Source: Lachnospiraceae bacterium (GTDB taxonomy: Bacteria > Bacillota > Clostridia > Lachnospirales > Lachnospiraceae). Taken from it: a stretch of 64,000 bases of DNA. Position 1 is the stretch's first letter; each line of letters starts with the position of its first letter. Under the pieces are notes generated by a model. It was not told where the DNA came from. It saw only the letters and a list, made by a program, of their open reading frames with translations, and did no database searches. Below are positions 16,301 to 23,507 of the stretch, piece by piece. Location of the stretch: positions 1 to 64,000 of the forward strand of contig JAFWTY010000022.1 in assembly GCA_017518735.1 (NCBI GenBank), read 5' to 3'. The position numbers were made by a program, and so were the translations under genes.

Positions 16301-17938
16301 CATTCCACTCCGGGTGTATCCCTCATTTCCCCGCCTCCTCATCACGACATTTACTCGATCGAGGATTTGGCACAGTTAATCTATGACTTAAAGAATGCAA
16401 ACAAAAATGCAAGAATTTCCGTAAAACTCGTATCCGAAGCCGGTGTCGGCACCGTAGCCGCAGGTGTGGCCAAGGCAGGTGCACAGGTAATCCTGGTTTC
16501 CGGTTACGACGGAGGTACCGGTGCAGCACCACTTAGTTCCATCCATAATGCCGGACTTCCCTGGGAGCTTGGTCTTGCGGAGACCCATCAGACCCTGGTG
16601 CAAAACGGGCTGCGTAATCAGGTTCGTGTAGAGACCGACGGTAAGCTTATGAGCGGACGTGACGTTGCCATTGCGGCAATTTTAGGTGCCGAAGAATTCG
16701 GCTTTGCAACCGCACCTTTGGTAACCATGGGTTGCGTCATGATGAGAGTCTGCCATCAGGATACCTGCCCGATGGGTATTGCAACACAGAACCCCGAGCT
16801 TAGAAAGCGTTTTGCCGGAAAACCCGAGTATGTGGAAAACTTCATGAAGTTTATCGCAGAAGAGCTTCGTGAATACATGGCAAAACTCGGTGTTCGCAGT
16901 GTCGATGAACTGGTCGGCAGAACCGACCTTTTGAAAGTAAAGAAGGATGCAAAAGAAACTGCAAATGTAGGCGGATATAAAGAAATCGATTTCAGCCGCA
17001 TTTTGATGGATATGTCCAAAGTAGAGCGTAGTGAGTCTGTTTTTGTTCCGGAGCGTGTTTACGATTTCAAACTCGAAGAGACCATGGACGAAAAAGTACT
17101 CCTTGCATCCAGGGACATTCAGGAATCCGTAAAGAGCGGAAAGAAGAGCGAACTTGCGGTAGAGATCACCAATATCGATCGGACCTTCGGAACCCTGCTT
17201 GGTGCGGAAATCACCAGACAGCATCCGGAAGGACTCAAAGAGGATACCGTAAAGATTCACTGCAACGGCTCCGGCGGACAGAGCTTCGGTGCCTTCATTC
17301 CGAAGGGCTTAACGCTTGAGATCAACGGAGATTCCAATGACTACTTCGGCAAAGGTTTGTCAGGCGGTAAGTTAATCGTTCATGCACCGAAGGAAGCAAA
17401 ATACAACCCGAGCGAAAACATCATCATCGGTAACGTTGCCCTCTACGGTGCGACCAGTGGTGAGGCCTATATTGCCGGTATGGCAGGCGAACGTTTCTGC
17501 ATCCGAAACTCCGGCGCAACTGCCGTTGTCGAAGGTGTCGGCGAGCACGGCTGCGAATACATGACCGGTGGATGTGCGCTGATCTTGGGACCTACCGGAA
17601 AGAACTTTGCGGCAGGTATGAGCGGCGGCGTGGCTTACGTTCTCGACGAAGAGAATCATTTATACCGCAACTTAAACAAACAGCTTGTTTCCATGGAAAC
17701 GCCGGAAAAAGAGGACTTGGACCGCATCAACACGATGCTGGAAAAACATCTGAAAGCGACCGGTTCCGAAAAGGCAAAGACAATACTGGAACAGTTTGAT
17801 GCATATGCGGGACACTTTAAGAAAGTAATCCCGGGAGATTACAAGCGTATGATGGCATGCATTGCCAAATACGAAGGTCAGGGATTTGCTACGGAAGATG
17901 CCAAGTTAAAGGCCTTCAATGAAATTGTCGGTCACTAA
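13364..17938 (+). CDS. gltB: Glutamate synthase large subunit
   Basis: 1524 aa. It transfers the amide of glutamine to 2-oxoglutarate, giving two glutamates. It has an N-terminal class II glutaminase domain; the nucleophile is Cys26 after a 25-residue propeptide (HDN then CGIG). The central and FMN-binding synthase domains follow (SEAGVGTVAAGVAKAGA, GYDGGTGAAPLSS) with the 3Fe-4S cysteines at 1124, 1130 and 1135 (CVMMRVCHQDTC). The C-terminal GXGXG beta-helix domain ends the protein. ATG 13364 has GGAGG at 13352-13356; the reading frame runs further upstream only into the leader. gltD follows 11 bases later. Control appears to be by antitermination in the leader. Confidence 0.97.
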   Translation: MNEEQQTSDNQNRKGLYDPSFEHDNCGIGAVIDIKGRASHKLVSDALCIVENLEHRAGKDAEGKTGDGVGILTQIPHAFFAKKCKELGIDLPGARQYGVGFFFFPQEEFKKRRAKSMFATIVRKAGLTLLGWRTVETNPDVLGSKALECMPEIEQAFIKRPESAKTDLDFDRMLYVIRREFEQSAESTYIPSLSCRTIVYKGMFLVGQLRTFYKDLEDEDYASAIATVHSRFSTNTTPSWRRAHPNRFIVHNGEINTIKGNADKMLAREETMHTNAFTAEDMTKVLPVISQSGSDSAMLDNVLEFLVMSGMDLPLAAMIAIPEPWANNDTLTQEERDFYQYYATMMEPWDGPASILFSDGDVMGAILDRNGLRPSRYYVMDDDRLILSSEVGVLPLDESHVLKKERLHPGKMLLVDTKEGVIYQDEQIKEKYAMKEPYGEWLDGNLLHLKDIKIPNHKVPAYGKEERKALQKAFGYTYEDATVGIYGMALNGIEPIGAMGVDTPIAALSGQYQPLFYYFKQLFAQVTNPPIDAEREKIVTSGSVYVGKNGNLLEEKPENCHVLKIQNPILTDLDLMKIAEFKKDGFKSVKVSTLFYKGTAMKKAIDHLFVEVDKAYKEGATVLILSDRGVDENHVAIPSLLAVAAVHQHLVHTKKCTAMSLILESAEPRQVHHFATLLGFGASAVNPYLAHATIEELIEDGLLEKDYYAAVEDYDHAIHQGIIKIASKMGISTIRSYQGSKIFEAIGISEKVISEYFAGTVSRIGGITLEEIGEAVEKQHNLAFDPLGLPVNIELTAMGRHKSRAQGEEHRYNPATIHMLQLSTREGNYDKFKQYTAMVDAEETGYLRSFLDFNYADRAIDLSEVESVDEIVQRFKTGAMSYGSISEEAHETLAVAMNHLHGKSNSGEGGESDERIASAGTAHDRSSAIKQVASGRFGVTSKYLVSAKELQIKMAQGAKPGEGGHLPGKKVYPWIAKTRHSTPGVSLISPPPHHDIYSIEDLAQLIYDLKNANKNARISVKLVSEAGVGTVAAGVAKAGAQVILVSGYDGGTGAAPLSSIHNAGLPWELGLAETHQTLVQNGLRNQVRVETDGKLMSGRDVAIAAILGAEEFGFATAPLVTMGCVMMRVCHQDTCPMGIATQNPELRKRFAGKPEYVENFMKFIAEELREYMAKLGVRSVDELVGRTDLLKVKKDAKETANVGGYKEIDFSRILMDMSKVERSESVFVPERVYDFKLEETMDEKVLLASRDIQESVKSGKKSELAVEITNIDRTFGTLLGAEITRQHPEGLKEDTVKIHCNGSGGQSFGAFIPKGLTLEINGDSNDYFGKGLSGGKLIVHAPKEAKYNPSENIIIGNVALYGATSGEAYIAGMAGERFCIRNSGATAVVEGVGEHGCEYMTGGCALILGPTGKNFAAGMSGGVAYVLDEENHLYRNLNKQLVSMETPEKEDLDRINTMLEKHLKATGSEKAKTILEQFDAYAGHFKKVIPGDYKRMMACIAKYEGQGFATEDAKLKAFNEIVGH

Positions 17939-17949
17939 AGGAGGCTAAT

Positions 17950-19437
17950 ATGGGAAAAGCAACAGGATTTCTTGAATATGAAAGAGCAAACGGAGAAGTA
18001 ATCGCCGAAGCGCAAAGAATACAGAATTTTAAGGAGTTTCACGAAAGACTCTCCTTTGAGGAACAAAAAAAGCAGGCCGCGCGCTGCATGGACTGCGGTG
18101 TTCCGTTCTGCCAGGCAGGGGCAATGCTTGCCGGCATGATGTCCGGCTGTCCGTTACATAACCTCGTACCGGAGTTAAATGATCTGGTATACAGAGGATG
18201 CATGGAGCAGGCCTATGACCGTCTTTCCATGACACATTCCTTCCCGGAATTTACATCCCGTGTATGCCCGGCCCTCTGCGAAGCGGCATGTACCTGCGGA
18301 CTTCATACCGAACCGGTATCGACGAAGGAAAACGAAAAAGCAGTCATCGAATATGCTTTTGAACACGGACTCGTAAAAGAAGAAGTTCCCGCAGTTCGCA
18401 CCGGAAAGAAGGTAGCCGTCATCGGTTCCGGTCCTTCCGGACTAGCTACGGCGCAACTCTTAAACAGAAGAGGCCATGAAGTTACGGTTTATGAAAGAAG
18501 CGACCGTGTCGGCGGACTTCTTCGCTACGGTATTCCGAATATGAAACTTGATAAATCCGTCATCGACAGAAGAGTGAAGATGATGGAAGAGGCTGGTGTT
18601 CATTTTGTGACCGGTGCCAACATCGGTACGGATGAAGCAGAGATCAAGAAGTTAAAGAAAAACTTCGATGCGATTGTTTTGGCCTGCGGTGCATCTCATC
18701 CAAGAGACATCAATGCTCCGGGAAGAGACGCAAACGGAATCTTTTTTGCGGTTGATTTTTTAAGCAAGGTTACGAAACAACTTTTAGACAGTGATTTCAA
18801 ACAGGTTCCCTACGAACTTGCCAAAGACAAAAATGTCATCGTCATCGGTGGCGGTGATACAGGAAACGACTGTGTGGGCACTTCAATCCGTCTTGGTGCA
18901 AAATCCGTTACCCAGCTTGAGATGATGCCCAAACCTTCCGAGATCAGATTGCCGAGTAACTCCTGGCCCGAATGGCCGAGAGTCCTGAAGGTTGATTACG
19001 GTCAGGAAGAGTCGATTTACAAGTTCGGTCAGGACCCCAGAATCTATCAGACGACAGTCAAGGAATTCGTCAAAGACGAAGCCGGAAACTTAAAGGCAGT
19101 CACGATTGTTTCTCTGGAATCCAAGAAGGATGAAAAGACCGGCCGCATGCAGATGGTTCCCGTGGAAGGCACGGAGAAAATCGTCCCTGCAGAGCTTGTC
19201 TTGATCGCGGCAGGTTTCTTGGGAAGCGAACAATATGTAACAGATGCTTTCGGTGTGGAAGTCGATCAGCGTACCAATGTAAAATCCGAACCCGGAAAGC
19301 ATAGAACCAGCGTGAAGGGCGTATATACTGCAGGCGATATGCACATCGGCCAGTCACTGGTGGTTCGTGCGATTGCGGAAGGCAGAGCCGCTGCCAGAGA
19401 AGTGGATGAGGATCTGATGGGCTATACCAATCTTTAA
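17950..19437 (+). CDS. gltD: Glutamate synthase small subunit
   Basis: 495 aa. It supplies NAD(P)H electrons to GltB through FAD and 4Fe-4S clusters. The N-terminal Fe-S domain shows CMDCGVPFC, CPLHN and CPALCEAACTCG. The FAD site is VAVIGSGPSGLATAQLLNRR (about 155-175) and the NAD(P)H site VIVIGGGDTGNDCVGTS. Full family length. Preceded by AAAGGAGG; it forms an operon with gltB. Confidence 0.96.
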   Translation: MGKATGFLEYERANGEVIAEAQRIQNFKEFHERLSFEEQKKQAARCMDCGVPFCQAGAMLAGMMSGCPLHNLVPELNDLVYRGCMEQAYDRLSMTHSFPEFTSRVCPALCEAACTCGLHTEPVSTKENEKAVIEYAFEHGLVKEEVPAVRTGKKVAVIGSGPSGLATAQLLNRRGHEVTVYERSDRVGGLLRYGIPNMKLDKSVIDRRVKMMEEAGVHFVTGANIGTDEAEIKKLKKNFDAIVLACGASHPRDINAPGRDANGIFFAVDFLSKVTKQLLDSDFKQVPYELAKDKNVIVIGGGDTGNDCVGTSIRLGAKSVTQLEMMPKPSEIRLPSNSWPEWPRVLKVDYGQEESIYKFGQDPRIYQTTVKEFVKDEAGNLKAVTIVSLESKKDEKTGRMQMVPVEGTEKIVPAELVLIAAGFLGSEQYVTDAFGVEVDQRTNVKSEPGKHRTSVKGVYTAGDMHIGQSLVVRAIAEGRAAAREVDEDLMGYTNL

Positions 19438-19447
19438 TAGGAAATAC

Positions 19448-19528
19448 AGCCGTGAGAATGTATGAAACTTTAAATCCCGAACGGAGGATTCAAAAGTAGT
19501 GCACATTCTCGCGGCTTTCATGTATAAT
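19448..19528 (+). promoter_or_regulatory. Weak terminator hairpin of gltBD and -10 of glnA
   Basis: A 14-bp stem (AGCCGTGAGAATGT at 19448-19461 with 19503-19516) carries a 41-base loop and only a CTTTC tail, so termination after gltD may be partial. TATAAT at 19523-19528, with a weak -35, probably drives glnA on its own. Confidence 0.5.
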
Positions 19529-19591
19529 GGCAATTGGAAACGGTGCAAAGTTTTTGTACCACATGTGTAGTCGAAAGACAAAGGAGCAAAC

Positions 19592-20764
19592 ATGGACGCA
19601 TACGAATTAAATGAAGTAATGAAAACTATTGAGGAGGAAGACGGCAAATTCATTCGTCTGGCATTTCGTGATGCCTTTGGCGTACAGAAAAACATTTCCG
19701 TTATGCCAAGTCAGCTGCCCAAGGCATTTGAAAACGGAATTGCGATCAACGCCAGGGAAATTGCGGGCTTTGAAAACAGCCCTCACGGACTTGCCTATTT
19801 AAAACCCGATGCGGATACCTTAACCGAACTCCCCTGGAGACCGGACAGAGGAAAGGTTCTTCGTATGTTCTGTGATTTATATACGGCTGATGGTACTCCT
19901 TTTGAACTGGATACCAGAGGAATCTTAAAGAAGGCTATTGAAAAGGCTGAGGCTGCCGGTATCGACTTTCGTTTCGGTTCTGAGACCGAGTTTTATATCT
20001 TTAAGAAGGATGAAGAAGGCAATCCGACGAAGGAACCGTTCGATCAGGCGGGATATATGGATATTGCGCCCCTGGATCGTTGCGAAAACATTCGTCGTGA
20101 GATTACCTTAACCATAGAGCGTATGGGATTAACTCCGGAGCGTTCCCATCATGAAAGAGGACCGGGACAGAATGAAATCGATTTCCATTTTGGAAAGCCC
20201 TTAAAGGCAGCGGATCAGGAGATTACCTTCAAGATGGTTGTAAGCACCATTGCGGACCGTAACGGTCTGGTTGCGGATTTTTCTCCGATGCCCCTGGAAG
20301 ATAAGCCCGGCAACGGCTATCACATCAACATCTATGCTACCGACAGAGACGGAAATGATGTTGTAAAATACGTGGCAGCAGGCATCATGGATAAAATCCG
20401 CGATCTGACAATCTTCTTAAATCCGACTGATGCTTCCTATATCCGTTTCGGTAACTCCACGGCACCCGATCGTGTCAGCTGGTCCGATGACGGCGACAGA
20501 GAGCTTATGTATGTCGAACCCTACATGGGCAGAGTACGTGCGGAACTTCGCTCTCCCGATGCGGCAAGCAACCCGTACCTGGTATATGCGCTTTTGATTC
20601 TTGCCGGTCTGGAAGGAATCGAAAAGAAGCTTTCCCTTCCCGAAAAAATGAACGAGGGAGTCATGCTTCCGAAGTCCCGAAAAGAAGCAGCCGGAATCGC
20701 TTCCGAGAGCGAATTCGTAAAGCAGATTCTTCCGGATGATATCATCAAGGAATATACACTGTAA
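19592..20764 (+). CDS. glnA: Glutamine synthetase, short GlnA-type
   Basis: 390 aa, shorter than the usual 440-470 aa of type I glutamine synthetase. Catalytic landmarks are visible: GSETEFYIF (metal Glu), ERGPGQNEIDF (ammonia/glutamate region), NGYHINIY (ATP/metal His) and RVRAELRSPDAASNPYLVYA near the end. The NPYKRL-type segment is altered (NPTDASYIRFGNSTAPDRVSW), and the adenylylation Tyr region is not recognisable. It most likely makes glutamine from glutamate and ammonia; a gamma-glutamyl-amine ligase relative cannot be excluded. An ANTAR regulator follows 42 bases later, a common pairing in Clostridia. A type III enzyme (47172-49265) is the second glutamine synthetase in the window. 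Confidence 0.85.
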   Translation: MDAYELNEVMKTIEEEDGKFIRLAFRDAFGVQKNISVMPSQLPKAFENGIAINAREIAGFENSPHGLAYLKPDADTLTELPWRPDRGKVLRMFCDLYTADGTPFELDTRGILKKAIEKAEAAGIDFRFGSETEFYIFKKDEEGNPTKEPFDQAGYMDIAPLDRCENIRREITLTIERMGLTPERSHHERGPGQNEIDFHFGKPLKAADQEITFKMVVSTIADRNGLVADFSPMPLEDKPGNGYHINIYATDRDGNDVVKYVAAGIMDKIRDLTIFLNPTDASYIRFGNSTAPDRVSWSDDGDRELMYVEPYMGRVRAELRSPDAASNPYLVYALLILAGLEGIEKKLSLPEKMNEGVMLPKSRKEAAGIASESEFVKQILPDDIIKEYTL

Positions 20765-20806
20765 TCACTGAGACAGATTAAAGATAGCGAATGACGCAGG
20801 TTCTAT

Positions 20807-21394
20807 ATGCCAAAAAACGAGCAACGAAGAAGTAACATACTGGTAGTGTCCGGCTCCGAGCAGTTCGACGTTTCCGTACATAAGGCACTTCCCGAGAAGG
20901 GCCTTGTTTTCGTTGACAAAAGAAAGACCGCGACCCTGGCCAGACGTGCTTTCCTCGACAAGCGTTACGACCTTGTCGTGATCAATGCACCCCTCTCCGA
21001 CGAAATGGGCTATGATCTGGCCCTGGACCTCGCAGAGGACTACGGCACGTCCGTTATCATTGCCACACCGCCCGAAATCTACGATGCGGTATGGGATTAT
21101 GTGGCAGACTATGGCATCATGGTTATCTTAAAACCGCTTGAATTTAACAACATCACGAAGGGCATCCGTTTCCAGCTGGCCATTCAGGAACGTATGCATT
21201 CCTACGAAGATAAGATGGCCAAACTCGAAGATAAAATGGAGGAAATCAAACTGGTCAGCCAGGCAAAGATCCTCCTGATGGAACAGAAACACGTTTCTGA
21301 AAAAGAGGCACACCGCTTAATCGGAAAAGAAGCCATGGATCACGGTGTTTCCAGAAGGATGGTGGCAAGAAGCATAATCGACAGTTTTGGATGA
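20807..21394 (+). CDS. ANTAR-domain RNA-binding antiterminator with pseudo-receiver
   Basis: 195 aa. Residues about 10-125 form a response-regulator-like fold (ILVVSGSEQ; VILKPL with the conserved Lys-Pro). The phospho-acceptor Asp is replaced by Asn60 (DLVVINAPLSDEMG), so ordinary phosphorylation is unlikely. A coiled-coil (about 130-150) leads to an ANTAR domain (about 145-195: QAKILLMEQKHVSEKEAHRL, VARSIIDSFG), which binds paired or single hexaloop RNA hairpins and prevents termination. Its likely targets are the leaders at 13286, 46989, 47101 and 56863. The signal it senses is unknown; its place next to glnA suggests nitrogen status. Confidence 0.9.
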   Translation: MPKNEQRRSNILVVSGSEQFDVSVHKALPEKGLVFVDKRKTATLARRAFLDKRYDLVVINAPLSDEMGYDLALDLAEDYGTSVIIATPPEIYDAVWDYVADYGIMVILKPLEFNNITKGIRFQLAIQERMHSYEDKMAKLEDKMEEIKLVSQAKILLMEQKHVSEKEAHRLIGKEAMDHGVSRRMVARSIIDSFG

Positions 21395-21404
21395 CAAAAA
21401 ATAC

Positions 21405-21432
21405 ATGCCGGAGTACTTCCGGCATTGTTTTT
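21405..21432 (+). terminator. Terminator of the glnA-ANTAR unit
   Basis: ATGCCGGA and TCCGGCAT arms around a short loop, followed by TTGTTTTTT. It sits just before the cysteine desulfurase promoter. Confidence 0.9.
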
Positions 21433-21441
21433 TGAGTTAAA

Positions 21442-21476
21442 AACCTATTGACATAGTAGGTTATAGGAATTAAAAT
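21442..21476 (+). promoter_or_regulatory. Promoter with CCTA-N9-TAGG operator, nifS
   Basis: TTGACA at 21448-21453 and TAAAAT at 21471-21476, spaced 17. The -35 is embedded in AACCTA-N9-TAGGTT (21442-21462), a dyad that repeats before the first transporter operon (23091-23128). Interrupted dyads of this size around the -35 are typical of Rrf2-family repressors such as CymR and IscR; the protein is not in the window, so this is inference. Confidence 0.65.
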
Positions 21477-21506
21477 GAAATCACGTCAAAAGAAGGGAGA
21501 ATTACA

Positions 21507-22694
21507 ATGATTTATGCAGATAATGCCGCCACCACAAAAATGAGCGATGCGGCCATTGATACCATGGTAGCCTGTATGAAGGAAACCTACGGCAATCCTT
21601 CGAGTCTTTATGAAGTCGGTCAGAAGGCGAAGGAAGTTCTGGAGAATGCCAGAGAAGAAGTAATGAAAGCCATCGGCGCGAACAATTTCCGTGAGATCCT
21701 GTTCACATCCGGCGGAAGTGAAGCGGACAATCAGGCACTTCGCAGTGCTGCGGAAATCGGAAGGGCAGCAGGAAAGATGCACATTGTTTCGTCCGCTTTT
21801 GAGCATCATGCAATTTTACATACATTGAAAAGACTGGAAAAGGAAGGGTTTGAAGTAACCCTCGTCGACGTCCATGAGGACGGCCTTGTCCGTCCGGAAG
21901 AGGTGGAAGCAGCAATCCGGGAGGATACCTGTCTGGTTACGATTATGTATGCCAACAATGAAATCGGCACCATTCAGCCCATTCGGGAAATCGGTGCGAT
22001 CTGCAGAGCAAAGGGTGTTTTATTCCATACCGATGCCGTTCAGGCCATCGGTCATATTCCCGTAAACGTACAGGAGGACAATATCGATTTATTGTCCGCA
22101 TCCGCACACAAATTCCACGGTCCCAAAGGAACCGGTTTTCTCTATGCCCGGAAGGGAATCAAACTTACAAATCTAATCGAAGGCGGGGCTCAGGAGCGCG
22201 GCAAGAGAGCCGGAACGGAAAATGTTCCCGGAATCGCAGCGATGGCGGTAGCACTGAACGATGCTGTAGCAAATCTGGAGCAGAATGCCGAGATTACCAA
22301 GAAAAAGAGAGACCGCCTGATTGCGGGATTAAAGGAAATCGAGCACTCGGCAATCAACGGAGACGAGACAAAGCGTCTGCCCGGAAACGTGAATTTCTGC
22401 TTTGAAGGAATCGAAGGAGAGTCTCTCTTGCTGTTACTGGACGACAAGGGAATTCAGGCATCTTCGGGAAGCGCCTGCACGTCGGGGTCCCTGGATCCCA
22501 GCCATGTGCTTTTGGCAATCGGAAGAGTGCATGACGTTGCACATGGTTCCCTTCGACTTACCATAGACGAAAAAACATCGGATGAAGATGTAGAATTCAT
22601 CATTACCGCGGTAAAAGACGTTGTAACCTATCTGCGCAGCTTTTCTCCGATCTGGAGAGATCTGGTGACCGGAAAGAAAGAGTTTATTTTGTAG
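21507..22694 (+). CDS. nifS: Cysteine desulfurase, NifS/IscS family
   Basis: 395 aa PLP enzyme that removes sulfur from cysteine for Fe-S cluster or thiolation use. It has the N-terminal YADNAATT, the PLP-Lys segment [15 protein letters not shown] and the sulfur-accepting Cys loop [17 protein letters not shown]. Length fits. The start has GGGAG 8 bases upstream. NifU follows after 12 bases. Its promoter shares an operator with the sulfur amino acid transporter operon, which suggests it responds to sulfur or Fe-S status. Confidence 0.95.
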   Translation: MIYADNAATTKMSDAAIDTMVACMKETYGNPSSLYEVGQKAKEVLENAREEVMKAIGANNFREILFTSGGSEADNQALRSAAEIGRAAGKMHIVSSAFEHHAILHTLKRLEKEGFEVTLVDVHEDGLVRPEEVEAAIREDTCLVTIMYANNEIGTIQPIREIGAICRAKGVLFHTDAVQAIGHIPVNVQEDNIDLLSASAHKFHGPKGTGFLYARKGIKLTNLIEGGAQERGKRAGTENVPGIAAMAVALNDAVANLEQNAEITKKKRDRLIAGLKEIEHSAINGDETKRLPGNVNFCFEGIEGESLLLLLDDKGIQASSGSACTSGSLDPSHVLLAIGRVHDVAHGSLRLTIDEKTSDEDVEFIITAVKDVVTYLRSFSPIWRDLVTGKKEFIL

Positions 22695-22706
22695 GAGGAT
22701 ATTAAG

Positions 22707-23087
22707 ATGGCATTATACAGTGAAAAAGTAATGGATCATTTCAGAAACCCGAGAAACGTGGGTGTAATAGAAGATGCGAATGGAATCGGGGAAGTCGGAA
22801 ATGCAAAATGCGGCGATATCATGAAGATGTATTTAAAGATTGAAGATGATATCGTTCAGGATGTGAAGTTTGAAACCTTCGGTTGCGGAAGCGCAATCGC
22901 ATCCTCTTCCATGGCAACCGAAATGATCAAAGGAAAGCCTTTATCGGAAGTCAGAGAGCTGACCAACAAGGCTGTTGCGGAAGCATTGGATGGTCTTCCC
23001 GATTACAAAATGCACTGTTCCGTACTGGCTGAAGAAGCGATAAAATCAGCACTTGAGGACTACGAAAAAAGAAAAGAAGAAAAATAA
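22707..23087 (+). CDS. nifU: Fe-S cluster scaffold, NifU/IscU N-terminal type
   Basis: 126 aa. It assembles Fe-S clusters on three conserved cysteines: GNAKCGD (Cys34 region), FGCGSAIASSS and MHCSVLAEEAI. The starting motif YSEKVMDHFRNPRNVGVIED is diagnostic. Single-domain version without the C-terminal Nfu domain. It is coupled to nifS. Confidence 0.95.
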   Translation: MALYSEKVMDHFRNPRNVGVIEDANGIGEVGNAKCGDIMKMYLKIEDDIVQDVKFETFGCGSAIASSSMATEMIKGKPLSEVRELTNKAVAEALDGLPDYKMHCSVLAEEAIKSALEDYEKRKEEK

Positions 23088-23090
23088 ATT

Positions 23091-23128
23091 AAAAACCTAT
23101 TGACAGAGTAGGAAAATTGGTTTAGAAT
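23091..23128 (+). promoter_or_regulatory. Promoter with the same CCTA-N9-TAGG operator, leader-transporter operon
   Basis: TTGACA at 23100-23105 and TAGAAT at 23123-23128, spaced 17. CCTATTGACAGAGTAGG (23096-23112) matches the nifS promoter element at 16 of 17 positions and is preceded by the same TTAAAAA. The operon is thus doubly controlled, at initiation here and at the attenuator below. Confidence 0.7.
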
Positions 23129-23156
23129 GCAAAACATCGAATTAAGGAGAACAAAG

Positions 23157-23294
23157 ATGAAACAGCAAACAGTCACTTTACAAGTGAATATGATGTGCAT
23201 GTGCATGATGTGCTGCTGCCCTCGTATGTCGGATCCCGTCACGGAACCCGTAAGTACGGAAGCGGTTAACTTGCGTGCGCGCTGTTTGCCGTAA
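23157..23294 (+). CDS. Cys-codon leader peptide 1
   Basis: 45 aa ORF with AAGGAGAAC upstream of ATG. Residues 11-24 read NMMCMCMMCCCPRM: five of eight residues from 14 to 21 are Cys, the rest Met, with one more Cys at 43. No protein family is recognisable. Together with the terminator 24 bases after its stop it has the hallmarks of a leader peptide whose translation speed reports on charged tRNA-Cys (and possibly tRNA-Met), rather than of a functional protein. It precedes a cystine/methionine-type transporter. Confidence 0.75.
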   Translation: MKQQTVTLQVNMMCMCMMCCCPRMSDPVTEPVSTEAVNLRARCLP

Positions 23295-23345
23295 TCCGTA
23301 GTACAGGTAAGGAATGACCGGGGTCCGAGAGGACCCCGTTTTTTT
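23229..23345 (+). promoter_or_regulatory. Transcription attenuator of leader 1
   Basis: The terminator is an 8-bp perfect stem (CGGGGTCC at 23319-23326, GAGA loop, GGACCCCG at 23331-23338) followed by seven T. Inside the leader gene TCGGATCCCG (23229-23238) can pair with CGGGGTCCGA (23319-23328), ten pairs with one G-U, which would destroy the terminator. This segment starts ten bases after the last of the clustered Cys codons, so a ribosome held at them would leave it free and favour read-through. Confidence 0.7.
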
Positions 23346-23382
23346 ATTCTTTCGATGTAGCGGAAAGGAAGGAGTGAAGAAT

Positions 23383-23451
23383 ATGAGAACAAAAGACATT
23401 CATCTGAACTACAGCACACGAATGTGTAAGCCGGAGCGATGTTGCAAATAA
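23383..23451 (+). CDS. Second small Cys-rich ORF before the transporter
   Basis: 22 aa, with AAGGAG upstream of ATG. It ends with RMCKPERCCK (three Cys within the last eight residues) and stops 56 bases before the binding-protein start. It lies after the terminator, so it could tune translation of the lipoprotein gene or be a second sensor. It could also be chance. Confidence 0.45.
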   Translation: MRTKDIHLNYSTRMCKPERCCK

Positions 23452-23507
23452 GAAATAAGGATTCTGAAAAAACTACAATTGAAATATTACAAAAGGAGAA
23501 CAAAGAA

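Noticed and set aside
19526..19531. A further AATGGC upstream of glnA that could be a fifth ANTAR hexaloop
   Set aside because: The flanking bases cannot form a stem, and no terminator follows; it overlaps the -10 region.
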